Shown here in pieces: positions 35,227 through 45,714 of a stretch of DNA of 64,000 nucleotides. Under the pieces are notes generated by a model. That model had not been told where the DNA came from, searched no databases, and was given only the letters and a program-made list of their open reading frames with translations. The stretch's first letter is position 1, and the number at the start of each line of letters is the position of its first letter. The DNA is from Lepus europaeus (taxonomy: Eukaryota > Chordata > Mammalia > Lagomorpha > Leporidae). Location: the NCBI RefSeq assembly GCF_033115175.1, contig NC_084831.1:78191502-78255501 (forward strand), in the 5' to 3' direction. The position numbers and the translations under genes were made by a program.

Positions 35227-35520
35227 CTCTTTTTTTTTTTTTTTTTAATAATGAGTTGTACAAACCAAGCAGGGAGCATTCACTTAGCAATTCTGCAATG
35301 CAGCTTCCTCAGGCCCCAAGCATGTTGACAGCCATCTTGCTGCCAGGCCGCAGAGGATAGAGACTCTCCCAGTTCTTTTACTGGTTGGTTGGGTGGTTGG
35401 TTGCATCATTTGTCCCTCCATTTACTCTAATCCATCTGGCCACGAGGCATCCTTCATGACCATTCCTTGTATTCATCACATTCTCCATGTTATTTTTCTT
35501 TTCTTTTTTTTCCCCTCCAG
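35227..35520 (-). other. Poly(T)-headed segment, possible retroposed sequence
   Basis: A T-rich run at 35230-35246 is followed by non-SINE sequence. On the minus strand it ends TGTACAACTCATTATT plus A16. Could be a retrocopy of an unidentified transcript; the source is not recognised. Confidence 0.3.
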
Positions 35521-35558
35521 CTGGAAAGTCCTTTTGTATCTATAAATTAAAAAACTCA

Positions 35559-35900
35559 GGGCCAGCGCTGTGGCATAGTGGGTAAAGCTGCCACCTGCAG
35601 TGCTGGCATCCCACATGGGCACCGGTTTGAGTCCCAGATGCTCCATTTCCGATCCAGCTCTCTGCTATGGCCTGGGAAAGCAGTAGAAGATGGCCCAGGT
35701 CCCTGGGCCCCTGCACCCATGTGGGACACCTGGAAGAAGTTCCTGGCTCCTGGCTTTGGATCTGCACAGCTCCAGCCATTGCAGCCAACTGGGGAGTGAA
35801 CCAATAGATGGAAGACCTCTCTCTCTGCCTCTCCTTCTCTCTCTGTGTAACTCTGACTTTCAAATAAATAAATCTTAAAAAACAAAACAAAACAAAACAA
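35559..35900 (+). mobile_element. CSINE, plus strand, with (AAAAC)n tail
   Basis: GGGCCAGCGCTGTGGCATAGTGG to TTTCAAATAAATAAATC and a tail of AAAAC repeats. Confidence 0.9.
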
Positions 35901-35901
35901 C

Positions 35902-36540
35902 ACTAATCCTGGGAACAGTGCTGGAGCACAGCACTGGCATCCCATGTTGTAGCACCAGTTCCAATCCTATCTGCTCTTCTTACAATTCAGTTCCCTGTTG
36001 ATGCACCTGGGAAATCAGCAGAAGAAGGCCCAAGTACTTACACCTGCCACCCACCTGGGAGACCTGGATGGAGTTCCTGGTTTCAGTCTGGCCTTGCCCA
36101 GGCTGTTGTGGGCATTTGGAGAATGAGCCAATGGATGAAAAATCTCTTTTTTGGGGCCGGTGCCGTGGCTCACTTGGTTAATCCTCCACCTGTAGCACCG
36201 GCATCCCATTTGGGCGCCGGGTTCTAGTCCTGATTGCTTCTCTCTGCTGTGGCCGGAGAAGGCAGTGGAGGATGGCCCAAGTGCTTGGGCCCCTGTACCT
36301 GCATGGGAGACCAGGAGGAAGCACCTGGCTCCTGGCTTCAGATCGGCGCAGTGCACCGGCCGTGGCAGCCATTGGGGGGGGGGGTGAACCAACAGAAGGA
36401 AGACCATTCTCTCTCTCTCTCTCACTGTCTATAACTCTACCTGTCAAATAAAAAAAATTTTAAAAAAAAGAAAAAACTCTTTCTCTCTCTGATTCTCCCT
36501 CTGCCACTCCTTTCAAATAAATAAAATGAATCTTGTATTT
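35902..36540 (+). mobile_element. Older CSINE, plus strand, carrying a nested CSINE2
   Basis: Outer copy from CCTGGGAACAGTGCTGGAGC to ATGGATGAAAAATC at 36147, resuming at 36470 with ACTCTTTCTCTCTCTGATTC and ending CAAATAAATAAAATG. Confidence 0.82.
36153..36469 (+). mobile_element. CSINE2, plus strand, nested
   Basis: GGGGCCGGTGCCGTGGCTCAC to CTACCTGTCAAATAAAA. Lacks part of the TCCTCTTCCAGGCCAG region. TSD of the GAAAAATCTCTTT / GAAAAAACTCTTT type. Confidence 0.9.
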
Positions 36541-36554
36541 TTTAATTTACTCAT

Positions 36555-36888
36555 ATTTTTAAAGATTTATTTATTTATTTATAAGTCAGAATTACAGAGA
36601 GAGAGGAAGAGACAGAGAGAGCGAGTGATACCTTCCATCTGCTGGTTCATTCCCCAAACGGCCGCAGCAGCTGGGGGTGGGCCAGGCTGAAGCCAGGAGC
36701 CAGGAACTTCTTACAGGCCTCCCACATGGGTGCAAGGGCCCAAGCACTTGAGCCATCTTCTGCTATTTCCTTAGGCACATAAGCAGGAAGCTGGATCAGA
36801 ACTGGAGCAGCAGGGACACGAACAGGTGCCCATATGGGATGCTGGCGCTGCAGATGGCGGCTTAACTGCTGCACCACAGCACCAGCCC
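36555..36888 (-). mobile_element. CSINE, minus strand
   Basis: TTTTTAAAGATTTATTTATTT to GCACCACAGCACCAGCCCCC. Confidence 0.9.
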
Positions 36889-37034
36889 CCTACTACTCCT
36901 ATTTAACACACTGCTAAAGTGTCACATTTGCACAAAATTTTAACCTATTAAATCCCAAATTTTCAATTTTGTGAAGATTTCAATGACACAATATTTACTT
37001 CAAAGTTACTATATGTGGCAATTTAAGTCTTTTT

Positions 37035-37363
37035 TTTTTTTCTTTTTGACAGGCAGAGTGGATAGTGAGAGAGAGAGATAGAGAGAAAGGTCTTCCTTTT
37101 TGCCGTTGGTTCACCCTCCAATGGCCGCTGCGGCCAGCGCATCTCGCTGATCCGTAGCCAGGAGCCAGGTGCTTCTCCTGGTCTCCCATGGGGTGCAGGG
37201 CCCAAGGACTTGGGCCATCCTCCACTGCCTTCCCGGGCCATAGCAGAGAGCTGGCCTGGAAGAGGGGCAACCGGGATAGAATCCGGCACCCCAACCGGGA
37301 CTAGAACCCGGTGTGCCGGCGCCGCAAGGCGGAGGATTAGCCTGTTAAGCCATGGCGCCGGCC
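37035..37363 (-). mobile_element. CSINE2, minus strand, young
   Basis: TSD GCAATTTAAGTCTTT at 37018-37034 and 37364-37378. Close to consensus, ending GCCATGGCGCCGGCC. Confidence 0.93.
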
Positions 37364-37427
37364 GCAATTTAAGTCTTTATAGATGTCCTTTATATGACAA
37401 TGGGACATAATGTATTGAAGCAAAAAA

Positions 37428-37600
37428 ATTTCTGGTTCTGTATTCAAATCCTGGCTTTATAACATTAATTAGCCATGGAGCTGTGGGCAACTCATATCAT
37501 CTTTCTTTTTTTAACCTCTAAAGTAGAACTTAAAATTCTTATGTTTGTTTCACAGCTAAGCATGTAAAGTTCTTAACACAATTCCTAGACCATAGTGGCT
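37428..37600 (+). mobile_element. MIR SINE, plus strand
   Basis: 'tattcaaatcctggctttat', 'agctgtgggcaactcatatc', 'tcttaacacaattcctagac'. Confidence 0.65.
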
Positions 37601-37756
37601 ACTCCATTCACGTCAGCACCCCTCCTTGGCTCCTGTTTTCTGCATTACAGTAGCAGTTAAATTTGTAGCCCACACTTAGGTAGACATGCACTGAAGGATT
37701 CACAGCAGGATTTCCTGGGTCCCAGGCTCTTAAGGGCACCTTCCCTTCACTTCTTG

Positions 37757-37905
37757 CCTTAATCCATGGCTCTCAACCCTGGCTGCACGTGACAATCACT
37801 TTGGGTGTACCCATGGCTGGGCCTAATCCCCCAAGATTCTGATTAAATTGGTGGAGTCCAGACACGGCCTGACAAAACAATTCAACTCTCTGTCCACACC
37901 CATAA
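37757..37905 (+). mobile_element. MER5A-like hAT-Charlie element
   Basis: GGCTCTCAACCCTGGCTGC, AATCACTTTGGG, AAGATTCTGATTAAATTGG and a GACACGGCC-type segment match the MER5A order. Confidence 0.75.
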
Positions 37906-38499
37906 GTACAGCCGGACAGTTGGGCTGGTGAGAAACAAGTGACTTTTCTGAATGGCCACATCTTCAATCCGTGCCCACCATCCTCACTGGGTGGCAGTTC
38001 TACCAAGTCCACTCATTGCCCCACTCGTTAGGGCTATGATTTCTCACCTTTGCCCACCTCAAACCTCCCGCTCCTCCCACCCTGTCATTACCTTGTGTGC
38101 TCCCTCACTGCTAGGAGGAAAACAGCAGCACATTCCCACGTACTCTTCCAACTCCCCGATGCATACCTGTCTTCCCTCCTCTCACTGTGGATGGAATGTC
38201 CTGGTTTGGATCAAAGACCAGACCTTTTCACCTAGACCCTGGAGCCCGTACCTTTCAGCAACTGTCACCTCTCTGCTGAGTTGTCATTTGCTCCATATCT
38301 ACTGCATCATTTCCATGCTGAACTACTAGGCAGTAATAAGTTTCATCTTAATATAAATCCCTCCCTTGACCTCATATGCCCTCCAGCCACTGCCCCATTT
38401 CTCAAGTCCCTTTTAAGGAAAAATAAAAATCGCCTCAAAAGATAGCCAGTCCTGGTGTCTCCAATCCTCTCCCCCATTTTCCCTTGAGTATATTCCAAT
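37906..38499. other. Intergenic sequence, possibly older LINE sequence
   Basis: CT-rich text that may continue the L2-type relic upstream, but too diverged to call. Confidence 0.3.
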
Positions 38500-39040
38500 C
38501 AGGTTTCCCTCCCCACCACTCCACTGAAACAGCTTTGTCAAGGTCACCTATAACCTCCATGGCCAAGTCAACAGTGAAATCTTGACCCTCGGTTCGCAGG
38601 AGTTGACTCAGTTGTGCGCTCTGGGTCTCAGCTGACAGCTGGGGTTCTTTCTACACCTCTGCTTCTCCCTCTCTGGCTCCTCAACTGCCTGCTCTCTTCT
38701 CTGACCTCAAACATTGAGGATCTTCAGGGCTCACTTCTCAGACCTGTTGTTATCTCTATCTACACTCACTGTCTTGGTGATTTGTCTAATCTCATGGCTT
38801 TAACTACTGACCATATTAGGTGGCTGTTAGGTTAATATCTCTTGTCTGCCTCTCATCTCTGAGCTCCATAATTGCTGATCTGGCTGCCTTCTTGACATTT
38901 CCACCTGGTTGCATCTCTGCAGCATCAAATGTGTCACATGGAAAGCTAAATTCCTGACTTCCACCTGCTCCCACATCTGTCACCCCACCATCTTCTTTGT
39001 CTCCATCAGAAGAGATAAATTCCATGTTTTGGACCCAAGT
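38500..39040 (+). mobile_element. L2-type LINE reverse-transcriptase relic, plus strand
   Basis: The frame at 38614-38835 contains QGSLLRPVVISIYTHCLGDL, the 'GS-LGP-LFSIYTHSLGDL' reverse-transcriptase block of L2/CR1-type LINEs. Flanking text ('acagctttgtcaaggtcacc', 'tgccttcttgacatttccac') continues the match. Same family as 31978-32960, opposite strand. Confidence 0.75.
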
Positions 39041-39054
39041 GCTTGAAGTCATTT

Positions 39055-39379
39055 TTTTTTTTAAGATTTTTATTTATTTATTTGACGGGTAGAGTAACAG
39101 ACAATGAGAGAGAGACAGAGGTCTTCTATCTGCTGGTTCACTCCCCAAGTGGCCACAATGGCCGGAGCTACGCCGATCCGAAGCCAGGAGCCAGGCGCTT
39201 CTTCCTGGTCTCCCATGTGGGTGCAGGGGTCCAAGGACTTGGGCCATCTTCCACTGCTTTCCCAGGCCACAGCAGAAAGCTGAACTGGAAGAGGAGCAAC
39301 CAGGACTAGAATTGGCACTCATATGGGATGCCGGCACCGCAAGCAGAGGATTAACCTAGTGTGCCATGGCGCTGGCCCC
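39055..39379 (-). mobile_element. CSINE, minus strand
   Basis: TSD TGAAGTCATT at 39044-39053 and 39380-39389. It ended the L2 relic's continuity. Confidence 0.92.
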
Positions 39380-39429
39380 TGAAGTCATTCTTAAGATACA
39401 TCCATAACAATAACTACAAATATACAATG

Positions 39430-39600
39430 CTCAACGCTGTTCTCCATAAGAATCTCCATAAAAACCTTATGAGATAGAAGTATCATTGCTATCCTCGTTT
39501 TATGGATTAAAAGGTAAGAAGCAGAAAACCTGGCCCCAAATCACACAGTAAGTAAATAAAAGAGCTAAGATGTAAAACTAAGCCCTTTGGTTCCAGTTTC
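39430..39600 (-). mobile_element. MIR SINE, minus strand
   Basis: 'tatgagatagaagtatcatt', 'ctggccccaaatcacacagt', 'gtaagtaaataaaagagcta'. Confidence 0.65.
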
Positions 39601-39689
39601 CATGTGCTTAACTATAAGGCTATGCATTTATTCTGTGCTTGAATACTTAGATTGTCTAGAAGTGTCCAGTAGCTATAAATCACTGTTTT

Positions 39690-39800
39690 TACCTTTTAAT
39701 TTCAGAATAGTTTGACATTTGCAAAATAAAAATCATACAGTTGTACAAAGAGTTTCCATCTACCCCACACCCCTTATCCACAAATATAAAGGAGAACTTA
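39690..39800. mobile_element. Probable old L1 fragment
   Basis: 'cagaatagtttgacatttgc' and 'gtacaaagagtttccatcta' resemble a common old L1 segment. Short and diverged. Confidence 0.45.
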
Positions 39801-40063
39801 ACTCAGTTTGATCCTTGAGTTAGTCACTAATGCATCTTAAATATCCACTCAATCTTGTGGTCTTAAGTTCCTCATTTGTAAAATTAAGATGACCCCTATA
39901 TTAGAACTTCCTCAAAAGGTGTATTAATCAGGCTATCAGAAGAAAGAATGTTAGTGTGATTTCTCCCCTGAACTGTAAACTCTGAACTTAGATCTATGGC
40001 TATTCTCTTCTATAAAGGGCTCACCAATTGCATCTTTTAGGATCATAGGGACACTTCAGTCTT

Positions 40064-40349
40064 TTTTTTTTTAATTATTTCTCTTATTAATTTGAAAGGC
40101 ATAGAGACAGAAAGTGATCTTCTATTTCTGGTCTATACCCCCAACAGCCAGGGTCTGGACCAGGAGCCAGGAATTTAATTGAGGTCTCCCAGGGACTCAA
40201 GTACGTGAGATGTTTCCTGCTGCCTTCTCAGGGTGCACATAAGCAGGAAGCTGGAATTAGGAGCAGAATCAGGACTCAACACAATGCAATTTGATATGGG
40301 ATGTAAGCATCCCAAAAGATGTTTTAGTTGCTGCACCAAACATCCATCC
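40064..40349 (-). mobile_element. CSINE, minus strand, old
   Basis: TTTTTTTTTAATTATTTCTC to TGCTGCACCAAACATCCATCCC. Confidence 0.75.
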
Positions 40350-42810
40350 CTGGAAAGCTGTCATTTAAATGACTCTGCACATCCAAGTTTGACAATTACC
40401 TTTGTTTACATTATTTCAAGATCCTATTCTACTTACTACCTGAAAACCTGAAGGAAAGATTATGTAATGATATATCTGCCATAGTTGTATGTCAACTCTA
40501 ACCATGAATAATTTGAATATTTATTTCTTGTGCATTACTGTCAGCTTCGATGTCACAGATTTGGATTATGAACAGCTAATAACACACGAGCTATGCTCTT
40601 ACATTTTTTTTGTCTTTGGAAGACAATGCTTTTGGAAGATCTCTATAATGAGGAACTTTCACATGGCATGTACCAACACAATGTTTTAAAGAATTTTTAC
40701 CCACTTACTGTAGAACTAGTTATACTGTCTCTTCCCTCAGTCGAGAAAAACTAACAGGTCTGAGGAAAAGGGGAAAGAGCCAGAAGCCAGGAACCTTTCC
40801 CCTGCCCTGCCCTTTCGTTCTCCTTTCCCCATGGGCTGGTTTGTATGTCAGCGCTCAGCTCTGCTGCTCACCTGTTCCCTACGTTCTCCTGCATCTGGAG
40901 GGCTGGAAGCCTTGGCACGACATGTCCCAGAATAGAGACAGGAAGCGTCCCAGGTTAGACCTGCCCGTGCCAGATAATTATGAGAGATGAAGAGACCAGA
41001 AGGGAAGCAGGAGCCACGCTCTTCCTCTAGATGCAGATTTGAAATCTGAGGTTGGGCAGTGGCCTCTGGGTGTCCTTCCACAAATTACCGACCTCAGCAG
41101 GCAGCTTCCAGAGGGCCCTGAACTGTGTGGCAATAATTGGCGAAAAGTTAACTGCAAACCTGAAACCTAATTGTGGGCTTCCCTTCTCTTGCTCCCTCTG
41201 GCCTCTCCAACTGTTTTATGAGCACCTAATTGCCTGTTTTAAAAACTTTCCTGCCTTAAATACCCAGTATAGTTTGTTTTTCTGACTTAAAACTAACTGA
41301 TGTGTCCCATCTGCTACATTTATATAAACCTGTGGTCAAGTACGCACACAAGCAAAGCAAAACACAGAATTCTAGTTTAGATCATTAGTACCATATCCCC
41401 AGCTCATAAACTGTAAAATGTTTTAACCCCCAAAGTAGCCCTTTTCTTCCAATAGGTGCTAGAGAATTATGTTATCAAGAATGATATTCCAGAGGCCAAA
41501 TACACAAAGTTCATCGATATCATCAATGTGCTATTGTTATACCTTAAGACTGGCAGCAACAAGAACCACATGTCCATCCTGTTTTCAGCTCCCTTTCGCT
41601 TCAGTTCCCTTATTTGGTATTTGTGTATATGTTTGATTTATGATTTTGCTAACGCTTTTAAGAGCAAGAGTTTTTTTTCGGTGGAGAGTGCAGAGTCCCC
41701 AGCACGTTGGAAATGTTCAAGAGATTAATGTGCGGTTTTCTATTTGTCATGAGGAAGAAAATAGCAGCTCACGTGTTTCACCATTAAGTCCACTCTTAGG
41801 AAACATAAGGAGGTCATCCAGTCTGTTAGGCTCTCTGCACGGGTTAGCAGTTCCATTTAGTTCCAGAAAACCCTCCTGCTCCATACTAAAGATGGATTTA
41901 TGATCATACATGCCACAACTACCTACAACGCAGAGATTTTAGATCATCTCCCTAGGTGATTCTTATTCTGAAACCTGAGAACCACTGCAGTAAATGACAA
42001 TATGGCTCATTTTCATTGAAATCCCTATGCAATAAATGAAAGTCACAGTATCCTGACTTATGGCTCCTTCTAGGATTCTCATCTGGAAGATGCTGTGTGA
42101 ATCAGGACTTTGAAGATGGAAAGATCCTTATAGATCTTTTAATTTCCACCTCTCACTTAGAAGCCCAGCAATCATGTTTAGAGTTTCATAGACAGAGTAG
42201 GAAAGAAGTCAGAACCCACATATTCAGAATTTAGCCCAGTACTTTCTTTAATATGGGTTATCATGTGCACTTGTTGGAGTGGTGAACTACACAACTCTAC
42301 TTACACTAGGAATACTGTTGACAGGCATATTAATTGACAGGGTTTTCTGGCAGATTGCAGTAAAGTTCCAAGTCACTCACTGTGTTTTGAATATTCTGAA
42401 TTCTGAATAGATACAAACGTGTCTTGATGAAGGCATACCCCTTTCTAAGATGTAAAACTGTCTCCTAGCAGGCATCTCCTCCCCTTTCTCTTGAATGTAC
42501 CTCATTATTACTGTGCAATGTGCACACTCTCAACAGAAAATAAACTACAGATGGATTTTATGGAAATTTGAGTTATGCAAAGTTGAAATTGTTAGTACAG
42601 AAAAGTATATTGTTTAGCTGCAAAAAACTGCCAGGAACTGCAGATTCCAAGATTGGCTGGATCAGTGAATGGCAAACCATGTTTGTGGATTGCCACGCAC
42701 AGGCACTGCAGTGTCACATGCTGAAGTGTTGCCCACACATTCACTGATGTGCTTTGCAATCTCCACATGTGACTTCACTATAAACACTTAGCGCAGAAGT
42801 TATAGATGGG
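40350..42810. other. Repeat-poor intergenic stretch, no gene recognised
   Basis: Only a short MER5A-like end at 41945-41990 (TAGGTGATTCTTATTCTG ... GAGAACCACTGCAG) stands out. Open frames are short and not recognised. Confidence 0.45.
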
Positions 42811-42903
42811 GGCCGGTGCTGTGGCACTGGCATCCATTATGGGTAATGGTTGGAGTCCTAGCTGCTCCAATTCCAGTCCAGCTCCCTGCTAATGTGCCCA
42901 GAG
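42811..42903 (+). mobile_element. CSINE 5' half, plus strand
   Basis: GGGGGCCGGTGCTGTGGCACTGG up to CTGCTAATGTGCCC, then an abrupt change to unrelated sequence. A possible 3' remnant lies at about 43352-43392 (TTTGCCTCTCAAATAAATAA). Confidence 0.8.
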
Positions 42904-42911
42904 GGGCTCAA

Positions 42912-43250
42912 ATTAGGTCACCATGGCAACTGCCTGCTTGAAAAAAAAGAGAATGTTTTAGAAATAAATTTTTTCAATTTCTTATTGAATTTTTCTTCAT
43001 ATGCATAAGCTTGGGGCCAGTTATTGGCCTTCAGCAGCCTATGCACAGAAATGATTATGACACTGCCTTGCCTACATTTGTGCTAATTCCAAACACACAC
43101 AACTCTAAACCAGAAAGTAAATGCAAGTCTCCAACACAGCTCTAATTTCCCCCAGAATCAGCACTTGGATGTTTTATAATACTATAAATCCCAATGTAGA
43201 GGTGTTGGGTCCCTGGTCTCACTGGCACTCATAGCACATGCTTAAGCCCA
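42912..43250 (+). repeat. Inverted repeat 2, left arm (possible solo LTR)
   Basis: Matches the reverse complement of 44590-44898. Shared blocks: CCATGGCAACTGCCTGCTTG, GAAATAAATTTTTTC, AGTTATTGGCCTTCA, GCCTACATTTGTGCTAA, TCCAAACACACACAA, AGAATCAGCACTT, AAATCCCAATG, GTGTTGG and TCCCTGG. Confidence 0.88.
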
Positions 43251-43324
43251 CGTGTACTGTGTGTCTGTAGACTGTCTCATAGTACATGCTTAACCCACGT
43301 GTCCTGTGTGTCTGTAGACTGTCT
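43230..43324. repeat. Two-copy 47/48-bp tandem repeat
   Basis: Unit 1 at 43230-43277 (CATAGCACATGCTTAAGCCC...) and unit 2 at 43278-43324 (CATAGTACATGCTTAACCC...), both ending GTGTGTCTGTAGACTGTCT. Differ at three positions by eye. Confidence 0.95.
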
Positions 43325-43409
43325 TCCTCTTGAGGGGGCTACAAAGGGCTGGGTTTGCCTCTCAAATAAATAAATACATCTTTTTAAAGGGGTGTTTATA
43401 TATTTGAGG

Positions 43410-43712
43410 GTATTTTAAAAGATGTATTTATTAACTTATTTCAAAGTCAGAATTAGAGAAAGACAGAGAGAGTCAGAGAGAGGTCTTTCATCCATTGGTT
43501 CATTCTCCAAATGGTCACAACCGCTGGAGCTGGGCTGATCTGAAGTCTTCTTCCAGGTCTCCCCCATGGGTAAGTATCCCAAGCACTCAAGATATCTTCT
43601 GCTGCTTTCCTAAGCACATTAGCAGGGAGCTGGCTCCGAAGAGGAGCAGCAGAGCTTCAAACTCATATGGGATGCTGGTGCTGCGGACTGTGACTTAATC
43701 CCTGCACCAGCC
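43410..43712 (-). mobile_element. CSINE, minus strand
   Basis: TTTTAAAAGATGTATTTATT to AATCCCTGCACCAGCCC. Lies in the spacer of inverted repeat 2. Confidence 0.82.
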
Positions 43713-44589
43713 CAATAAATATTTTTTTTTAAAAAAAAAAAAACAAGTTGTAAATGACAAAACCCTATGAGCCCCTTACAACTGCCATCAATAGTTTACA
43801 ATCTGTTAATTTAGGAAAGAGCACACTCTAAAAAGCACTGGAGAAATGGTATAAAGATAAAATACAGCAGAATGACAAAAGACAAACCAACCTCACAACA
43901 GCATCTGTTCTAATATTTATTTCTCTGTGAAAAGTCTTAAAATTATGTGTTGTGTTCAGGACAGCATCCTTCACACAAAATGCTGCCTGTCTTCCTTTAA
44001 AATCTTTAGAATTCCTCATCTTTAAGTGAATCTAACCCCAACTCCAGTGCCTGAATACAATATGTGTAACATCGGACGGATCCCTAGGGGTTCCCAATTT
44101 AACTCCACATCAGTGGTCCACCAGGGTGATGGAACTCTCTGACAGACTTCCCAGAGTTAGGTCTGAGTTTGCGGGTTAGTAACTGTACACAGTGAGGTGT
44201 ACCATCACGTGGGCTAATGCTTTGGTTATTTTCACTCCAGGCTCTGACAGGGCTGGAGTTCATTGATAACTCACCTTCCCAGGTGTCTTCCCAAGGCTTA
44301 TTTTCATTATACCTCATCAACCAATCAAAAAGATGCCCAAGCCATCTTATTGCCTCTCCCTCCCCCACCCCCCAACCTCCTGCCCATAATGACGAGAAGA
44401 TCAGAGAGCCAATAAGCACAAAGCACTCTGCCTCTCAGGAGGAAAACCAGTCTACAAACACAGAGCACAGCACGCCCTGGGCTCTGCACTGGACCATACT
44501 GCAAATGAATGCAGCTGCGCCGCTGCACTGCCTAACACTTCTGATGCTGACACCACAAGAACCTGGTTCCCGGCCATCCTACCAGGGGC
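43713..44589. other. Spacer of inverted repeat 2, no gene recognised
   Basis: Unique-looking sequence. Frames on both strands (up to 131 codons) have no recognisable product. Confidence 0.35.
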
Positions 44590-44898
44590 TAATCATGTGC
44601 TCTGAATGCTGATGGAGCCAGGGAACCAACACGTCCGCATTGGGATTTGTAGGAATACAAAAGCATCTAAGTGCTGATTCTGAGGAAAATTAGAACTGTG
44701 TCAGAGACTCGCATTTATTGTATGGTTTGGAATTGTGTGTGTTTGGAGTTAGCACAAATGTAGGCAACATAGGGCTTTTGAAGGCCAATAACTAGCCCCA
44801 AGCCTACTACCCCCATGAAAAAAAAATTCATCACGAAAAAATTTATTTCCAAAACATTCTTTTTTTTTTCAAGCAGGCAGTTGCCATGGAGACCTAAC
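44590..44898 (-). repeat. Inverted repeat 2, right arm (possible solo LTR)
   Basis: Partner of 42912-43250, about 1.3 kb away in opposite orientation. On the minus strand it starts near TGTTAGTTAGGTCTCC and contains AATAAATGCGAGTC, compatible with an LTR poly(A) region. Confidence 0.88.
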
Positions 44899-45574
44899 TA
44901 ACACAGATTGATCAGTACAACTTGGAAAAATCTAAAAAAATGCAATCTTGTTTGGATGGGGAGCAGCCCATGCCTTGAGTCACAGGGGCTTTGGCAAAGT
45001 CTGGGTGAAATCTGCAGTATCACCATGGCAGTGACTTGCAGATAACCTTGGGACTGTAGCATCTAAGCAAGAATATTCTTTGTTTCTCCCCACCCCCTAC
45101 TAAGGGCTGGGTTTGTCGAGTGTTTTCAGCAAGACCTGAGACCCCGGACGCTTGTCATTTCCAAATATACATTCTTTTCCACTCTTGCACCACTGTGGAG
45201 ATGTGTGTGCGTGCACAAAAAGAAAAGCGTTACATTTCTACCGGGAGTCTCCACGCTTTGGATCCCCTCCAGACAGCATCCTGAACATGACTCTCCGCTG
45301 CACGGTACTAAAAATGGTTCTTTCCTTAAAATAAAACCTTTGCAGATCCCTGAGTAGCTATTCGGGGACTGGAATTCAGTTTCAATTCTCCACTGTTTGG
45401 CCAGCTGTGACTCAAAATGCTTACATAAAACACTGAGAGTATGTACTTTGTGGCAAATTTGATGTGTCTTCTGCAATAGAAAGGTGTGCTATAGTACCAC
45501 AAACTGCCTTGTTTACTTAGAAAATACACAAAACAATAAGTAGCTCAACAAGAGAGGACACATCTTTTTAAAAT
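44899..45574. other. Intergenic sequence just downstream of LPAR3
   Basis: No recognised repeat or gene. Confidence 0.35.
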
Positions 45575-45708
45575 TTTATTTTACAGGTAGCTTTGATATA
45601 AGCTTCAGATAGACCCACTGACTACACAGTTTGTGAAATCTATACTTTCAAATCATTTTACTCTCAATTTTAGGCCATTCTATCTAAAAGCATGGCTTCT
45701 CAAATCTT

Positions 45709-45714
45709 TTTATT
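45709..45714 (-). terminator. LPAR3: Distal candidate poly(A) signal AATAAA for LPAR3
   Basis: Minus-strand AATAAA within a repeat-free stretch downstream of LPAR3. A further AATAAA lies at 45575-45580. Either could define a longer 3' UTR isoform. Confidence 0.3.

Noticed and set aside
44217..44612. 131-codon plus-strand frame between the arms of inverted repeat 2
   Set aside because: Low-complexity Pro/Ser text, overlaps the repeat arm, no recognisable domain or splice sites.
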